Made by a program: the position numbers and the translations under genes | Part shown: one piece after another, positions 12,738-25,356 of the stretch | Layout: each line of letters begins with the position of its first letter | How positions within the stretch are numbered: position 1 is the stretch's first letter | The notes under the pieces: model-generated | Databases searched by the model: none | Told to the model about the DNA's origin: nothing | The model's input: only the letters and a program-made list of their open reading frames with translations | Assembly: GCA_037178975.1 (NCBI GenBank) | Contig: JASJZH010000002.1 | Span: 5,879,501-5,943,500, forward strand | Length of the DNA stretch: 64,000 nt | Reading direction: 5' to 3' | Origin: Oscheius tipulae | Lineage: Eukaryota; Nematoda; Chromadorea; Rhabditida; Rhabditidae

Positions 12738-12928
12738 ATGAACCGGAGGCGTCTGCCTTCGCGTTACTCGATTTCGAAGTATTTTGGTGAAGGATCTAAT
12801 GCTCTGTTTTGACATACGGTTTAATATCTTGAATAAATATTCAAGATCCAAATTTGGTTTGTGTCTAGGGTGATTATCCCTTCTCCATACCCTCCTTTCA
12901 TTTGCCTAATTGCTGAACTTGTTTCAAG

Positions 12929-15900
12929 ATGCAAAGCTCGACAGAGGGAGACAGTACGATGGGCCCGATGGAAGGGAGAAGGACTATTATGAGCGGGTAC
13001 CTTCACAAGGTTCGTTTCAGGCTTTCAAGCCAATCTGCCCGGTTTCCTGGCATTGGAAATTTGTCGAAAACTTTTGTGAATCGTTGCATTAAGTCTACTT
13101 TTTGCTTAGAATGCTTTTCTTTAAAGAGACTCATTACCGGTAGACGACCGGGTGCGTTTTCAAAACGGGTCCCGCGACTCACTTACCTCAAACCGCATTC
13201 TTTGCATCTTTTGATACTTTACACACATTTTATGACTTCTAAGTGGGTTTAATCGACTTGTAGAAATTGAGGATAAGTGGAGAACAGCATTTCCTCAATT
13301 TTGTTCTTTTTTCCTGGTGGTTTTTGACGTTACAGTAGACGTTTCTTTGGTAGTTTTTGGCGCTGAGTCGATTAAACACTTAGAAATCATGAAAATGTGC
13401 AAAGCACCAAAAAAATGCGATTTGAGGAAAGTTCGTCGCGGGACCCTCTTGGCATGAAAAACCTCGATATATTTTCGCTTTTTGGCTGCAAAACCGTGTA
13501 AGAATAGAGAGCACTGACGACTTTGTTTTCTGCTGCAATATTATCAAAATATTTTGCCTGCATCCAACAGCCCATTTTCAGATCGATGTCCGAGCCATGG
13601 GCTTGATCTCAAGACGAAAACACTGGTTCGCCCTATCGGAGCTGTCAAATTACCTCTACTGGTTCAAGGACGCCGAGGACATTCTTTGTTCAGGACGTCT
13701 ACCGCTACGAGGAGCCGCCTTCACCTACAACCCGGTTGAGAAGGGCCGCTTTGAGATCCAGTCAGTTCTTTCCTCATTTTTTATTACCTTTGTGATTCAG
13801 TTCGGGCTCGGAAACCCACCAATTTGAGGCCGGAAGTCAGAAGGAGCGCGACGATTGGCTGGAGGCACTTCAAAACTCGAGGAAGCTGTCACTGGCCGAT
13901 TCGCTGCCGAAGAACAGTTCCGATATCATTTCGATGTCCTCGACCCACGTAGGCGAGGAAGAAGCAGCTTCAGGCAGTGTGACGGAATCCACGATGCAGC
14001 TTTTTAATGCTCTCCTCGGGCCACGGAGCAGTGTGGATAGCGATGAGACTGTCGAGGAGCAGAGTACCAGGGCCTCCAGTTCTATGGTATATCTTCTTTT
14101 CAGCTATATTTTGATACAAGGTTGGCTGTTAGTATTGGAAACGTGTCAACTTCTGATCTGTTTGTTCCCTAAAATATTTTGTTGAGAAAGTTTGTCGTCC
14201 TTGGGTATCGAACCCGGGTTGTATTGCGCCACTAACCAATACACCACCACTTGTGCGCAGAAACTTTGAAAGGCTGTATTTTAGAAAATAGAATTAGAAC
14301 GTTGGAAAATGGTTTATACCGGCTAACGACACCTCGTGTGCTGTGTTTATAATGCTTAAGAGCTTTGCTATTTGAACAAGTGTAGACAGCTGTTGCAAAA
14401 GCTTGAAAAATACCAAAAACCCATTCCAGCACTGTTTCCCCCTGAAGACAGGCGATCTGGCCGATGTGCTCTCCAACACTCCCTCCTCCACCTTTTACCT
14501 CGACACGAATGGCGAACTCAACGACCGGAGCATGGAAATGCCAGATGAGGTTACTTTTTTAACGATTTCATTTTAATCAACCCAATTCAGCACGAAGGAA
14601 TGATGGATGACATGCTGAGGAAGCTATCAGAGAAGACGGCCGATAATCGAGCCATGAAGGCGCTGTCCAAGACGAAAAAGACGATAATGAGCATGAGGGA
14701 TTGCGAGGGATGTAAGAAGAGAACCTCGTCCGAGTCCGGGCCCTGGGAGGACAGATGTCGCGATTTGGAGGATCATGTCGCCTCCCTCGAAAACATGGTC
14801 AAAGTTCTCAAGACGGGCCTCGTTACGGCACAGAAACAAGTCGATATCATGTAAGTTTTGCAATTTCGAAACTTTGCGAGTCTAAAAAAATGTGCTGCAG
14901 TGATTCTACAGCATCAAAAAGGCCTTAAAATTGAGAAGATAGCCTGACGCAGTTGTAAATAAGCTGACTTCTAAGCAAAGGGACCGGGAGTGCCGGCAGC
15001 TTTTCAAACCCCCGACATTTGTTCTATTAACAAATGATCCTATTAGCTAGTTTTTTGCCAATCCTAGTGTCTCCTGGGAAGCAAAAACCTTTGTCACTTG
15101 GTGGGAATCGAGCCTGATCCATTTGGGTGGGGCCGCAGTCGAAGTGCTTACCGATTAACCCACTCAAAAATCCAATACATGCGGCAAATTAAAAAGGAAG
15201 TTCCCACTAAAAAACCTCTTTTCAGGAAAGCCATGCAGACGGTCTCGGAGGACGAGGAGCTGAAAGAATTCCTGCTGGAGAAAGAGACCCAGATGACGCG
15301 ACTACAGATGGACAATAACAGTCTGAACAGAAGAATACAGGATCTGGAAGGCGAAAACAGGTACTTTTTTTTCTTATTCGACCATCTATAAATGCGCTTC
15401 AGAACCCTGGACAGTCGGGTCAACGAGCTGCTGTCCTCCGTGGACGCCTTCCGCGAGTCAGTTCGAACCAAGGAGGAGCTGATTATGCGACTGTTCGAGG
15501 AGAGCAACAATGAGGAGAAGACGCCCGAATCTGAGCATCTGGCCGCTGATATCATCGGTGTGCCGGAGGCCATTCTTCTCGATCAGGATGCCTCGGACTG
15601 CTGCGACGAGGAGGCCGACAAGATCTTCGAGGCTGTTGGAGTCCACGACATCAACGAGCTCAAGGATCTCGTCGAGGGCTATAAGCTCCAGAACAAGTTT
15701 CTCAGCAACGAGGTCGTTGGTCAGTTTTTTTTATCTTACGAGCGGGCTTAAGACGCTTGGGCAACATCTAAATGCAAGTGTTCGTCCCGAGTGGCTTAGC
15801 CGGTTAACGCCACGATCAAGAGTTCACTAGGGGACTAGTTCGAGCTCTACGTATGGCAAATGTTTTGCCATCTAATAAAGTATTGTAATAGTTTAAATGA

Positions 15901-17740
15901 GTATATTGTGCCAAAAAAGGAAAAATCATGTTTTGCGCTCAGCGCATGCCCATCTACTTCTATCGCTTCCCTAGTCAGTTCCCAGTTTTTGTAACCATTA
16001 CATTACGTAAACATTTTTCATGCGACGCGAAATAATTCCTTTTTCATTCATTGTTTTCAGCCCTACACTGCGAGGTAGAGAATCTTGTCAGAACAGAGCG
16101 AGAGCTGAACAAGAGAAATTTCGAGATCGAGGCCTGCTACTACCAGCTGAAGAGTCGTTATCTCATGGTCCTAAATCATTTCAAGTCTCCTGAGAAGCCT
16201 GGAAAAAGTCAGTTTTTGTGATTTTCCATAAACTAAAAATGCTTAGTAATGGAGCCGGGAGTCTTGCGCCAACTGCTGGAGGAATCCAACCGGACGCCGC
16301 GTGACTCGTACCAGACGGACACCTTGGGCTTTTATCTCAAGAACAAGGCCGAACGTCGACAGAGCCTAGCAGAAAATGAGGATCTACTCGAAGCGGCGGC
16401 CGGATTCATGGAGAAGGCCAATGAGCTCGTCTTGGCCAAGAATCTCGTTCGTTTTTCTTCTTATTTTAATAATTACAACTGTAGGAGCAGAGCGAAGAGT
16501 ATATGAACTGGCTGCAGTCTTGGGACGGTCTTCTGGTCAACTTCGTCGGTCGCTCCCTTACCCCCAGTCTGGAGCTGAAGACGCTTGTCCGAACCGGAGT
16601 GCCACCAGCCTACCGTGGTCGAGTCTGGAAGGCCCTGGTGCACATCATCGTCAAGGACAAGATTGCCGAACTCGGCCACGGCTACTTCGGATCGATGCTG
16701 CGCAAGGCGACGAACAAAATTGACGAAGGAATTTATGACAGTGCCATCAAACAAGTGAGTTTTCTTGTAAGCAACTTTTGTGGTAATAGTTCAGCAGGCG
16801 GCTCGTTTTGTTCAAATGGGTTTCCGCGCACGCACAATTATCATTATACAAGGCAGTCCTAGTATTTATTTCTTGAAGAGAGCAAGAAAAGGCAGAACTG
16901 AAGCGTGTTGAAATTTAAAATCCCCAATGTTTGAGTCTGAGGTACAAATAAAGATTCGGTTCTTTCAGATAGACCTGGATTTGGCCCGAACTCTGCCAAC
17001 AAACAAGTTCTTCGACGAGCCGAGCTCGGAGAAGATTGAGATGCTCCGCCGAGTCCTTTACGCTTTCCGCTACCACAACAAGGTTGTCGGCTACTGTCAG
17101 GGTCTGAACCGGCTGGCCGCCATCGCGCTGCTTTATCTGGACGAGGAGGACGCCTTCTGGTTCATGGTGGCCTGTGTCGAGTATCTGCAGCCGGACGGCT
17201 ACTACACCTCCTCGCTCATTGCCGCCGTGGCCGATCAGAAGGTTCTGAGGGATTTGGTCACGGATAAGCTGCCCAAACTGGCCGCACATTTGAAGAATCT
17301 TGAAGTCGACCTTTCTCTCTTTGCCTTGAGCTGGTTCCTCACCTGCTTCGTCGACATCCTCCCGCATCACGTCTATCTCAACATTTTCGATGTCTTCCTT
17401 TACGAGGGCAACAAGGTTCGTTCAATTTTTATCGTTTGAATTTGAAAACAGCAAAATTCTGCTTTCAGGCTATTTTCCGTTTCGCCTTAGCACTGTTGAA
17501 GAAATGCGAGCCGTCCGTTCTCCAGTGCAAGACGATCGGGACCGTCCATGCCAATTTGAGCCGAGTAGCCGACTGCGTGACCGAATTCAAACCCCTGGCA
17601 CAGGTACGTATTCTCTTTTGGCCGGCCATAACCAGAAAATCTAGATAGCCTTCCACGACCTGAACCCCTTCCCGCAAAAACTGATCGAGACGAAGCGGTC
17701 CTTCTACCTGGGTCAGTTGCGTGAACAGGGCTACTCATAG
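12929..17740 (+). CDS. tbc-2: TBC1D2/TBC-2-like RabGAP (PH, coiled coil, TBC)
   Basis: This is a GTPase-activating protein for Rabs; the TBC1D2/TBC-2 family acts on Rab7/Rab5 in endosome maturation. The start at 12929 follows directly on an acceptor-like TTTCAAG. The N-terminal PH domain runs GYLHK | IDVRAMGLISRRKHWFALSE to KERDDWLEALQNSRK (about 12990-13890), with the expected late Trp. The middle (about 14600-16480) is heptad-rich coiled coil. The TBC domain starts at LVRTGVPPAYRGRVWKALVH (near 16585). It has the arginine finger IDLDLARTLPTN (IxxDxxR, near 16970) and the glutamine finger GYCQGLN (YxQ, near 17090), so it should be catalytically active. It ends GQLREQGYS at the TAG 17738-17740. 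Three introns carry tRNA-related repeats. Confidence 0.9.
14186..14252 (-). repeat. tRNA-related SINE-like copy in RabGAP intron
   Basis: Read on the minus strand, an A-box-like TGGTGTATTGGTTAGTGGC is followed after a short spacer by a B box (CCCGGGTTCGATACCC). Then comes GACGACAAACTTTC, the shared tail motif. It sits in an intron of the TBC gene. Confidence 0.6.
15081..15166 (-). repeat. tRNA-related SINE-like copy in RabGAP intron
   Basis: On the minus strand: GAGTGGGTTAATCGGTAAGC (A box), CAGGCTCGATTCCC (B box), then GTGACAAAGGTTTTTGC (tail). The box spacing is tRNA-like, but no acceptor stem pairs, so it is not a working tRNA gene. Confidence 0.65.
15782..15870 (+). repeat. tRNA-related SINE-like copy in RabGAP intron
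   Basis: On the plus strand: GAGTGGCTTAGCCGGTTAAC (A box), GGACTAGTTCGAGCTC (B box), then GTATGGCAAATGTTTTGCC (tail). The flanks do not form an acceptor stem. Confidence 0.65.
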
Positions 17741-18915
17741 AAGACCTTTCCCCACAATTTTACCGGTGATTTTGGTGCATAATTTCTCGCTGTGTATTGT
17801 ATTTCTAACTGTAGATATAATTTATGCATATCTCTTTCAGGGTAACTCATAATAGGCCTTCTCCCACTTTCTCTCTGTGATATAGAACCTGTATTCTTGT
17901 TGTCAAATTTACATTTAAAACTTTGTCTATAAACAACAAAGCAATACCAAGTATTTTTCATTTGACGGCAAACTTCGATAAAAGGCAGCGATGCATCTGG
18001 GAGATGCAAGAAGACTAGAAAACGGGAATTTAAGGAGAAAAAAATGGTATGCGACTGTAGACTGTTCTTGGGCGATTCGGCACGAAATGGACTCGAGTTG
18101 GACTCTACTCGCGTCGAGCCGAAACTTAGTTGCTACGGTTTCTGGGCTGGGATTCAGCTTTTTTAGCTGTAGATTGGCAAGAGACAGGCAATTGCTTGAA
18201 CGTACACTGATCGTTTACTTGGGGTTCAGCAAGGTTGCATCTTGCTATAACGACAACCAATGAGAAGAGACTAGAAAGAAAAAATCGTGGACGACTTCTC
18301 ATTACTCATCATTCTGTTGGAAATTAGGAACCTCATAAAGGGTCTTTGTTCTTCATCGAAAGGCGCGTCAACTCTAGTCCGTATTGACTGTCCCCATTTG
18401 ACCGGGTCTACCTCTAGTTTTTTTTTTAACCCGAGTGGTTCCCTTGCAAATGGAACAGAGAGCCTAAAAATACCCTTTCCAGAGCTTCTACTCCGGCGTG
18501 GTTCGCATTTTAAAGGTAGGAGACAGGAAAATAGTGAGCAAACCCGTGTTGCAGCTAAGTGACAGAGTTGTTCACGACTAGAGCAGTGTCGAAATGGAAT
18601 GCTGACATGAAAGAGCAGTAAATGAGAGTTCTAGAATAGAGGTCAAGGTTTTCAATGCGACACCCGGAGTCGATTTCTTTGAAGAAAAAGGAACGACAGG
18701 CGTAAACTGGGAGTATGATGCAGAGAAGTAACAGAACAGGGATAGAGTATTGCGAACTGACAAGTGACAAGTACAGAAACAGATTCTGATAACAATTACT
18801 GACAGAGACAGTGAGAATGATGCAGGGATATTTTTAACATCTTTCGATGAAATGGACTCGTTGAAAGCCTTTTTACATTTTCTTGAGTATCCGAAAACCG
18901 TGTCAGTTTTCAGAC

Positions 18916-19680
18916 CTGGATAGCTGGCGACTGGTCCTACAAAGCCACAGAGGTCAGAGAATACTTGAAATCTTATTGCTTTCCTTCCAGTGCTGAATGG
19001 CTACGATTCTTACGAGAAAAAACACATGCAAGGAGCAAACAGGAACCTGAAATAACGATACTTACTGGCCTTGATACTCTGTTCCACGCACACCCAGTAC
19101 ATGGTACTTGTTTTAAATGTGACCATCGAGGAACTATTATGTATCAAATCTACTGTGGTATACGCAAATTGTCTGACATGTTCCATTTCCAAGCGTTTCA
19201 TATCACCGGAACGCCGTTTGATTTTTCCTCCTATTCCGGTAGCACTGAGCTTATCTTTGATCCTCTAACTCTCTGTGATCTGCTATGAGCATATGGCTCG
19301 ACCGAGGAGCATCCGATGTTCTGATCTAAATGGTTTAAAAAAAAGACATGTTTCGTTGTTTCAAGGCAAGACAAACGTTTGTTACGCGAGGGACACGAAC
19401 TCGAAGGTGTTTTGCAGATTCGTGGTCGGAGCGCTAACCCACTGAGCCATTTAGTAGATAGCGTAGGGCGAATTCAGCAAGTAGCTAATAGACATGTGCC
19501 TGAAACCATTGAGCTACACTTACCAAGAAAAATCCTGCCTTCTGTTTATAAATTCGTCCTTGTGACTCCCTCTCCCTCTCCAGGCCATCGATTGGGCGGG
19601 GTTCTTTTACGGAGGCTCCGAGGCCCAACTGAAGGCTCAATTAGCTGAAATAATCACAGTTTCCCCCTTCTCGACATGTT
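18916..19680 (+). other. two orphan candidate exons
   Basis: A TTTTCAG acceptor is followed by ACC TGG ATA... encoding TWIAGDWSYKATE up to a GTCAGAG donor (about 18917-18955). Further on, a CTCTCCAG acceptor is followed by a segment encoding AIDWAGFFYGGSEAQLKAQL and AEIITV (from about 19584). Both have protein-like composition and are in the same phase, but I cannot find a first exon or recognise the family. A SINE-like copy lies between them. They may be part of an unplaced small gene or a decayed one. Confidence 0.25.
19366..19454 (-). repeat. tRNA-related SINE-like copy
   Basis: On the minus strand: AATGGCTCAGTGGGTTAGCG (A box), then CTTCGAGTTCGTGTCCC (B box), then CGTAACAAACGTTTGTC, the clearest example of the shared tail in this window. 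Confidence 0.65.
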
Positions 19681-19986
19681 TATCCTCCTCTCCCTTCGTG
19701 TAATTTGATACTCTCTATTCTCTCTCTCGTGACTTCTTCCCTTCCTTGTACAATTGTTTTTTATGTGGAAGTTAACAGGAAGCTCATCTGGTCCAAACTC
19801 GCACGCGACATGGCTAATTGAGCAGGCAGGGGGAGAGTGCCAGTTTTTATGAACGGGGATTCAGGAACCACGATTGCAGAGCCTCATTACTCTCGTTCAA
19901 AGTGCAACACGTGAGGGCATATCTGTCTGTTCCACCCCCTCGTCTCCAAAAATCCCATGTATTTGAATAGCTAAAGACGTTTCTGC

Positions 19987-20017
19987 TTCAGTTTATCAAC
20001 TGGATAGCATTGGACAA
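19987..20017 (+). repeat. 31-nt repeat, copy 1
   Basis: This segment starts TTCAGTTTATCAACTGG and ends GCATTGGACAA. It is identical to 21135-21165, in the same orientation, about 1.15 kb away. The flanks differ. Confidence 0.8.
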
Positions 20018-20774
20018 AGAACTTCTGTTTATTTTCCGTTTTGTATCGTTTTACCCTATATCCAACTGAAGCTAAGATGATACATAAAGTCACAAGCCTG
20101 TTTAAGTATTTTGAGATTCTAAGAAGCCCTGAATCCCTCTGAACATTATCTAGCCACTGAAAGTTGGTAATGAGTAAGATATCCTGGAAACCAAAGCAAG
20201 GAAAAAACACATCGGATTCCCAAACCGACTCACTCTAAACACTCACCATTCTTAGAAGAGGACGAGCAGCAGTGACTCTTTCCTGTTACCAATAAACAAA
20301 TCCCGTGTCTTTGCCTGGAATCACTCCATTGCTCACTAGCTTTTTTTTTACAGAAGACAGCGAAATCTGTACATCCTTATCGTGTCAGTAGGTCTCGTAG
20401 TTTAGTCACTTGTTTTCTCTCATCCTCACTATCAAATCCTTCAAACTCTCTACTTCATGTTCTTGTCAACCTCTTGTCCAATAGTTGGTCTATTATCCTA
20501 GATGCAAGTTCTCCAAGTTTCTAGCCAGATCAGTCTATATTTGCCGCAAGAGGTGTCTGCGAATGTATCACCTCGTAGTCACTCCGTCGAACCTGACCGC
20601 GTTTACATGCCCTATTCAGTTACACGGCTGATCTTTGTCTGTTATTGGCCCGATTCCAACTAGTCAGAGTTTAAAGTCTCTCTTTCTCTTTTACCCTTTC
20701 CAAAGAAGAGCCTTTCAGAGTCCGCTCCAATTCATCCAGAAGCTGCACAAAAAGGGGAGCAACGGTGCGTGCCA

Positions 20775-23700
20775 ATGCCGTTCGGAGATGCACCAGACTA
20801 TGTCCAGATGAGGACGAACGAGAGTCACATGCAGTTGATAGCCATGGACAGCTCCGACACGGCGAGGTCGTCGCCCTGCTTTAACACCCCTCCGCCGAGG
20901 GATGAACCACCCGCGGTTATTTTCATTCCTGGCAAAGTGAGTCGACGCCTTCTTGGTTCTATGTTCTATCTGGAAGTGAACCTTTGATTATAGGGTGACA
21001 TGAGTACACCAAACCTCCATAGTTTTGTTCCCTCATCCTTCCTACAAAAATTTAGCACAATCCCGTCTATGCATTTTTATGCTTGGAGCTTACAACTACC
21101 ATATCGAAGCTTGAACAGTTCGACTCTTTTCTAGTTCAGTTTATCAACTGGATAGCATTGGACAAGTGACGTCCAAAGTTTTGTCAGTAGCTATTAACTT
21201 GTGTCATAGAAGAACGAATCTAGCGAAGGGTCAAGGTATGCTGTGTCTAGCTCAATGAGTTGCTCCTGCGGCAGAGAAAGATCTAACATTAGACCGGTCA
21301 AGGCGTGCTGCCAGGTCACAAACTTATTGAAGACAACAGCGACGCCTTAGAAGACGTTTTGTTTTCAACCAAGATACCCTCTCCCGGCCTCACAGCTTGG
21401 ATAACTTCACGAGATTCAATATTGGTCGAGCGTTTGTACTACGATCTCTTAGAGCAATGTCCAAGAGGAAACTTGGAATAGGCACAGGTCCCCAAAAATG
21501 TTCCATTGCTCTAACCGGTCCATAGTCATATCCCGCCGCCTCTTGCCATCCTTTTCGGGCATTGGACAACACACAATATAGTTTACACGAGCCCCTGTCC
21601 CTCTCTTTAATCCCTTCCGCTCCATAAGCGGAGTTATGACTGATGGACGATGAAAAGAAGGTTTACTATCCGTCCGACTCTCTTTATCAATAGTTTCATG
21701 TTACAGGGCACAGCGAGATGGTGGCGAGGTCGGACGGGACTGGAGAGAGTCCTTATCCCCATTCTGTTCCTACTTGCTCTGCTTTGCTTCATACTGTTAC
21801 TTGTTATATTGACGTTGGATAGGAGGAGAGGTAAATAGGATGAGTATCAATAACGCTGGATGCTCAGAAATAGAGATGAGTCGACCTCCGCCGTTTGTTG
21901 CTCCTGATCTAAGCACTATTGCATTGACTACAACCCATCCGATAACTACAACGACTCAAACAACGACTAGCAGTCCTGAGCCGAAGATTTGCACTACTTC
22001 GGGATGTGTAAAGGCGGCCAATAATTTGGTAAGTGACAGGGAAAGGGACCGCATCAGAACTCACATTTTTCCAGTTGAACGCCATGAACCAAAGTGTCAG
22101 TCCCTGTGACGATTTTTACGAGTTTGCTTGTGGATCCTGGAATGCAGACAATCCGATTCCCGACGACATGTTCGCCTTTGGGACCTTTTCGCATGTCCGA
22201 GAACAGGTCCGTCTTCAGTCACGAGGTATCCTTGACATATTGAACATTCACAAAGAGTTTAGTACTCCTTGAACAGGACGTCTCTTCCGACTCTCGTTCT
22301 ATCAACATGGCTCGAACTGCCTACAAGACCTGCATGAATACGACCCATTTGGATGAGCTGAAGACGGACTCTCTGATCCAGACCATCAAGCAGCTCGGAG
22401 GATGGCCTCTTCTTCACAATGAGCAGTGGAAGAAGGAGAACTTCGATCTGACGACACTGTTGAGCGAGTCTCGCTACCGATACGGATCCGATGTTTTCTT
22501 CCAACTCTACGTCTACGCGGATTCAAAGAACACGACGAGAAATACACTCTTCGTAATGAACTGATCTTTTTGCTCGAATCTTAAGTTTTAGGTAGATCAG
22601 GGTGGACTGACCTTAGGTCGTGGAGCTAGAGACTACTATCTGAACAACACACTCTTCTCCTCGCACATGACAGCATATAGAAAGTATCTGTTCAAGGTGA
22701 GGTTGATTCCTGTCTATCTCTATCTCTCTGTCTAAATCTCTCTTCCAGTACCACATTTAGGTCGTACGCCTGCTCCAAACAGACTTGGGAATTGAGAGTA
22801 ATGACATGGAACTCACCAAAGACATCGACAATATTATCGCCTTTGAAACGAAACTGGCTAATGTGAGTCAAGGATAGTTCCTATTCGAATTCGCCTTCAG
22901 ATTACTGTAGCCGAGGACGAACGAAGGAACAATACCCGGTTGCACAATCGAAGGGTCTTCAGTGACCTGCAAGAGTACCTCCCCGAAGTAAGTCTCGCCG
23001 GCTTCCCTTATAACGACTCTCCAGATCAACTGGGTCGAATTCTTCCAAAAAGTCGCCCCAAAAGACATTAGGGATCTTTTCCACAACGAGACCGAAGTCA
23101 TCGTCTGTGAGATTAAATTCCTTCAAAATGTGTCGAAGCTCGTGAAAGAGACCGATCCCGTCGTCTTGGCCAACTACATTCTGTGGCGAGTGGTTCAGAC
23201 CAATGTGCGCTTTTTGGACGATAGATTCGAGGACATCAAGCAGGTATGTCGCCATCTTTTTGGTCAATATTTCTCAGGACTTTGTTCGCGTCATGACTGG
23301 ACAGCAGCAGAGGAGTCCAAGGTGGAAAGATTGCGCCCAGGTTCCGGCCACTATTCTTCCACTGGCAGCTGGAGCAATCTACGTAGATGCCCATTTCAAC
23401 TCGGAAGACAAAAGAGAAGCTATGGTTAGTTTAGGGCAGAGGGACAGAGAGAATGTATAGTCAGACCAAAGTCCTTTTCAGCTGATGATAAACATGCTTC
23501 GAGCCTCCTTTATCGAGCTGGTCAATGCCAGTGACTGGATGGACACAAAGACCAAAGAGGTGGCCATAGAGAAGGCCATCTCAATGATCCAGAACATCGG
23601 ATACCCGGAACTGATAAAAGACCACTCCAGTCTGGACAAAGAGTACTCTCAGCTCGAGATACTCCCAACCGACAGCTACTACGATCTGATGGTCAAGGCC

Positions 23701-25161
23701 GTCGTCTGGATGCAGAACAAGGAGTTCCGCAAACTGCGGAAGGCGTTCGATCGCAAAGAGTTTGACGTCTCTCCGGCCATTGTCAATGCTTTTTACAGTC
23801 CTGAAAGGAATGCCATCTGTAAGTTTATAGCCAGAAAGAGTCACCCAACGTTTTAAGCTTTCCCAGCCGGAATCCTGCAGCCTCCCTTCTTCAGTGGCTC
23901 CTTCCCAAAGGCGGTCAACTACGGAGCCATGGGAGCGGTCATCGGACACGAGATTACTCATGGATTCGATGATCAGGTACTGTACTTGCTCTGCTAAATT
24001 TCATTGTTACTTCAGGGAAGTCAATACGACAGAGCAGGGAACCTGTTCAATTGGTGGTCTGAGGAGAGCATGAAGGCTTTCGACCAGCGCCGACAATGCA
24101 TAGTCGATCAGTACGGATCCTACACGATTCCTAGAACGAACTATCGCGTGAATGGAAAATTGACCCAGGGAGAAAATATCGCCGACAACGGAGGAGTCAA
24201 GGAAGCTTACAAAGTGAGTTGTAATGTTTGGAGCAGTGCCTTATAGAATTTTGGATCCGAGCCAGTAATTTTTAGACCTCAAGCCTGACCTTTTCAATTT
24301 TGTGATGATCTTGGGAAGTTGGAGGCTTGAACTGATCTATGATTTTGCAAGACAAGCGGGAAAGACAAGCTTTGAACTAGAAAAAAGTCGAGTCCAGTGA
24401 ACAGTCAAGATTTCTGTGACAAAGTCTTGGTCCAGTTTCGGTCTCGGTTGTGTGTTCTTGACTGACATCGAGGCCAGACGGCTCCATAATCTCCTCTGAC
24501 TGCAGGGCTGCTTCGTTCGGTCGCTTCTCCGGAAGGAAGATTTCGTTGTAGTAAACGGGAGAAGAGTGTAGGTCGTGATCGACACTGATCCTCGAAACAA
24601 ACTTCTTTCTCATTCGGTCATCTAACTAGAGCTATCTGGTGACAGAGACATAACAGTACGTATCTTGCTTCAAAAGGGCAGACTACCAAACTAAATTGTT
24701 TTTGTTTCAAAGTTTCTAGCAACTTTTGAATAAAAACAATTAAGGAACACTCTCACTTCAAACACAATTTGTACAGTTCGAATAGTTTTACTGCTCTGTT
24801 CAATTAAACGAGATTCCAGGCTTACGACAGCTTCGTGAAGAAGAACGGAGAGGAGCCCCGACTACCCGGTCTGCAAAAGTACACTAACCAGCAGATCTTC
24901 TTCCTCAGCTACGCTCATTTCTGGTGTGGACAGAAGAAAGAAGCAGCTGCTATGCAGCAGGTAGGCAATTCCTCTCTTTATATATAAATAGGCTCATATA
25001 TATCTGTCCAAATACAAGTCGTTCAGGTGCTGACAGATGAGCATTCTCCGGAGATTTTCCGCGTCCTCGGTGTCCTCTCCAACATGGAACAGTTCGCTCA
25101 AGCCTACAACTGTCCCCTCGGCTCAGCCGCCAACCCTTCTAAAAAATGCGTAGTCTGGTAA
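20775..25161 (+). CDS. neprilysin-like M13 zinc metalloprotease (type II membrane protein)
   Basis: M13 ectopeptidases cleave extracellular peptides, including neuropeptides. The ATG is at 20775 ([12 protein letters not shown]). A cytoplasmic tail leads to one transmembrane segment ([20 protein letters not shown], near 21750-21810), then a Thr-rich stalk. The ectodomain begins [13 protein letters not shown] (near 22107), the classic start of the M13 N domain. The zinc site HEITHG (HExxH, near 23950) and the third ligand motif GENIADNGG (ExxxD, near 24170) are intact, and the protein ends KKCVVW, the M13 CxxW terminus, at the TAA 25159-25161. At least twelve introns occur. One of about 610 nt (24211-24820) has no recognisable content. 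The size (about 750 aa) matches the family. Which NEP paralogue it is cannot be said. Confidence 0.93.
21135..21165 (+). repeat. 31-nt repeat, copy 2 (first protease intron)
   Basis: It is identical to 19987-20017. It lies in the first intron of the M13 protease gene, near the middle of about 770 nt. Confidence 0.8.
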
Positions 25162-25356
25162 TTGTGTGCTATTTTCCACCCTTGTAAACGAGTACTCCCT
25201 TCCCTATTGCCTTCTCCCGAATAGATCCCACTCTCATATCTTCCTTAGAAATTCCACACACGTAAAGAGACTTTATTTCGTAATACTGTGCTGGCAGCAT
25301 AAGTTAGTGACGAACTTTTTGTACAAACAAGAGAGGGCTCCAGGCACACAGGTTCC

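Larger units (their letters stand above)
17741..20774. other. 3 kb interval, largely non-coding
   Basis: This stretch between the RabGAP and the protease holds one SINE-like copy (about 19366-19454), one copy of a 31-nt repeat (19987-20017) and two exon-like segments listed separately. From about 19700 it becomes CT-rich. The last part, 20718-20774, follows a CCTTTCAG acceptor and is open in frame with the protease start (ending RCVPM), so it is either 5' UTR or extra N-terminal coding sequence. Confidence 0.5.

Noticed and set aside
14186-14252. Functional tRNA genes at the A/B-box sites
   Set aside because: A and B boxes are present at several sites, but the flanks do not form an acceptor stem. 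The copies share a non-tRNA tail, so SINE-like remnants are more likely.
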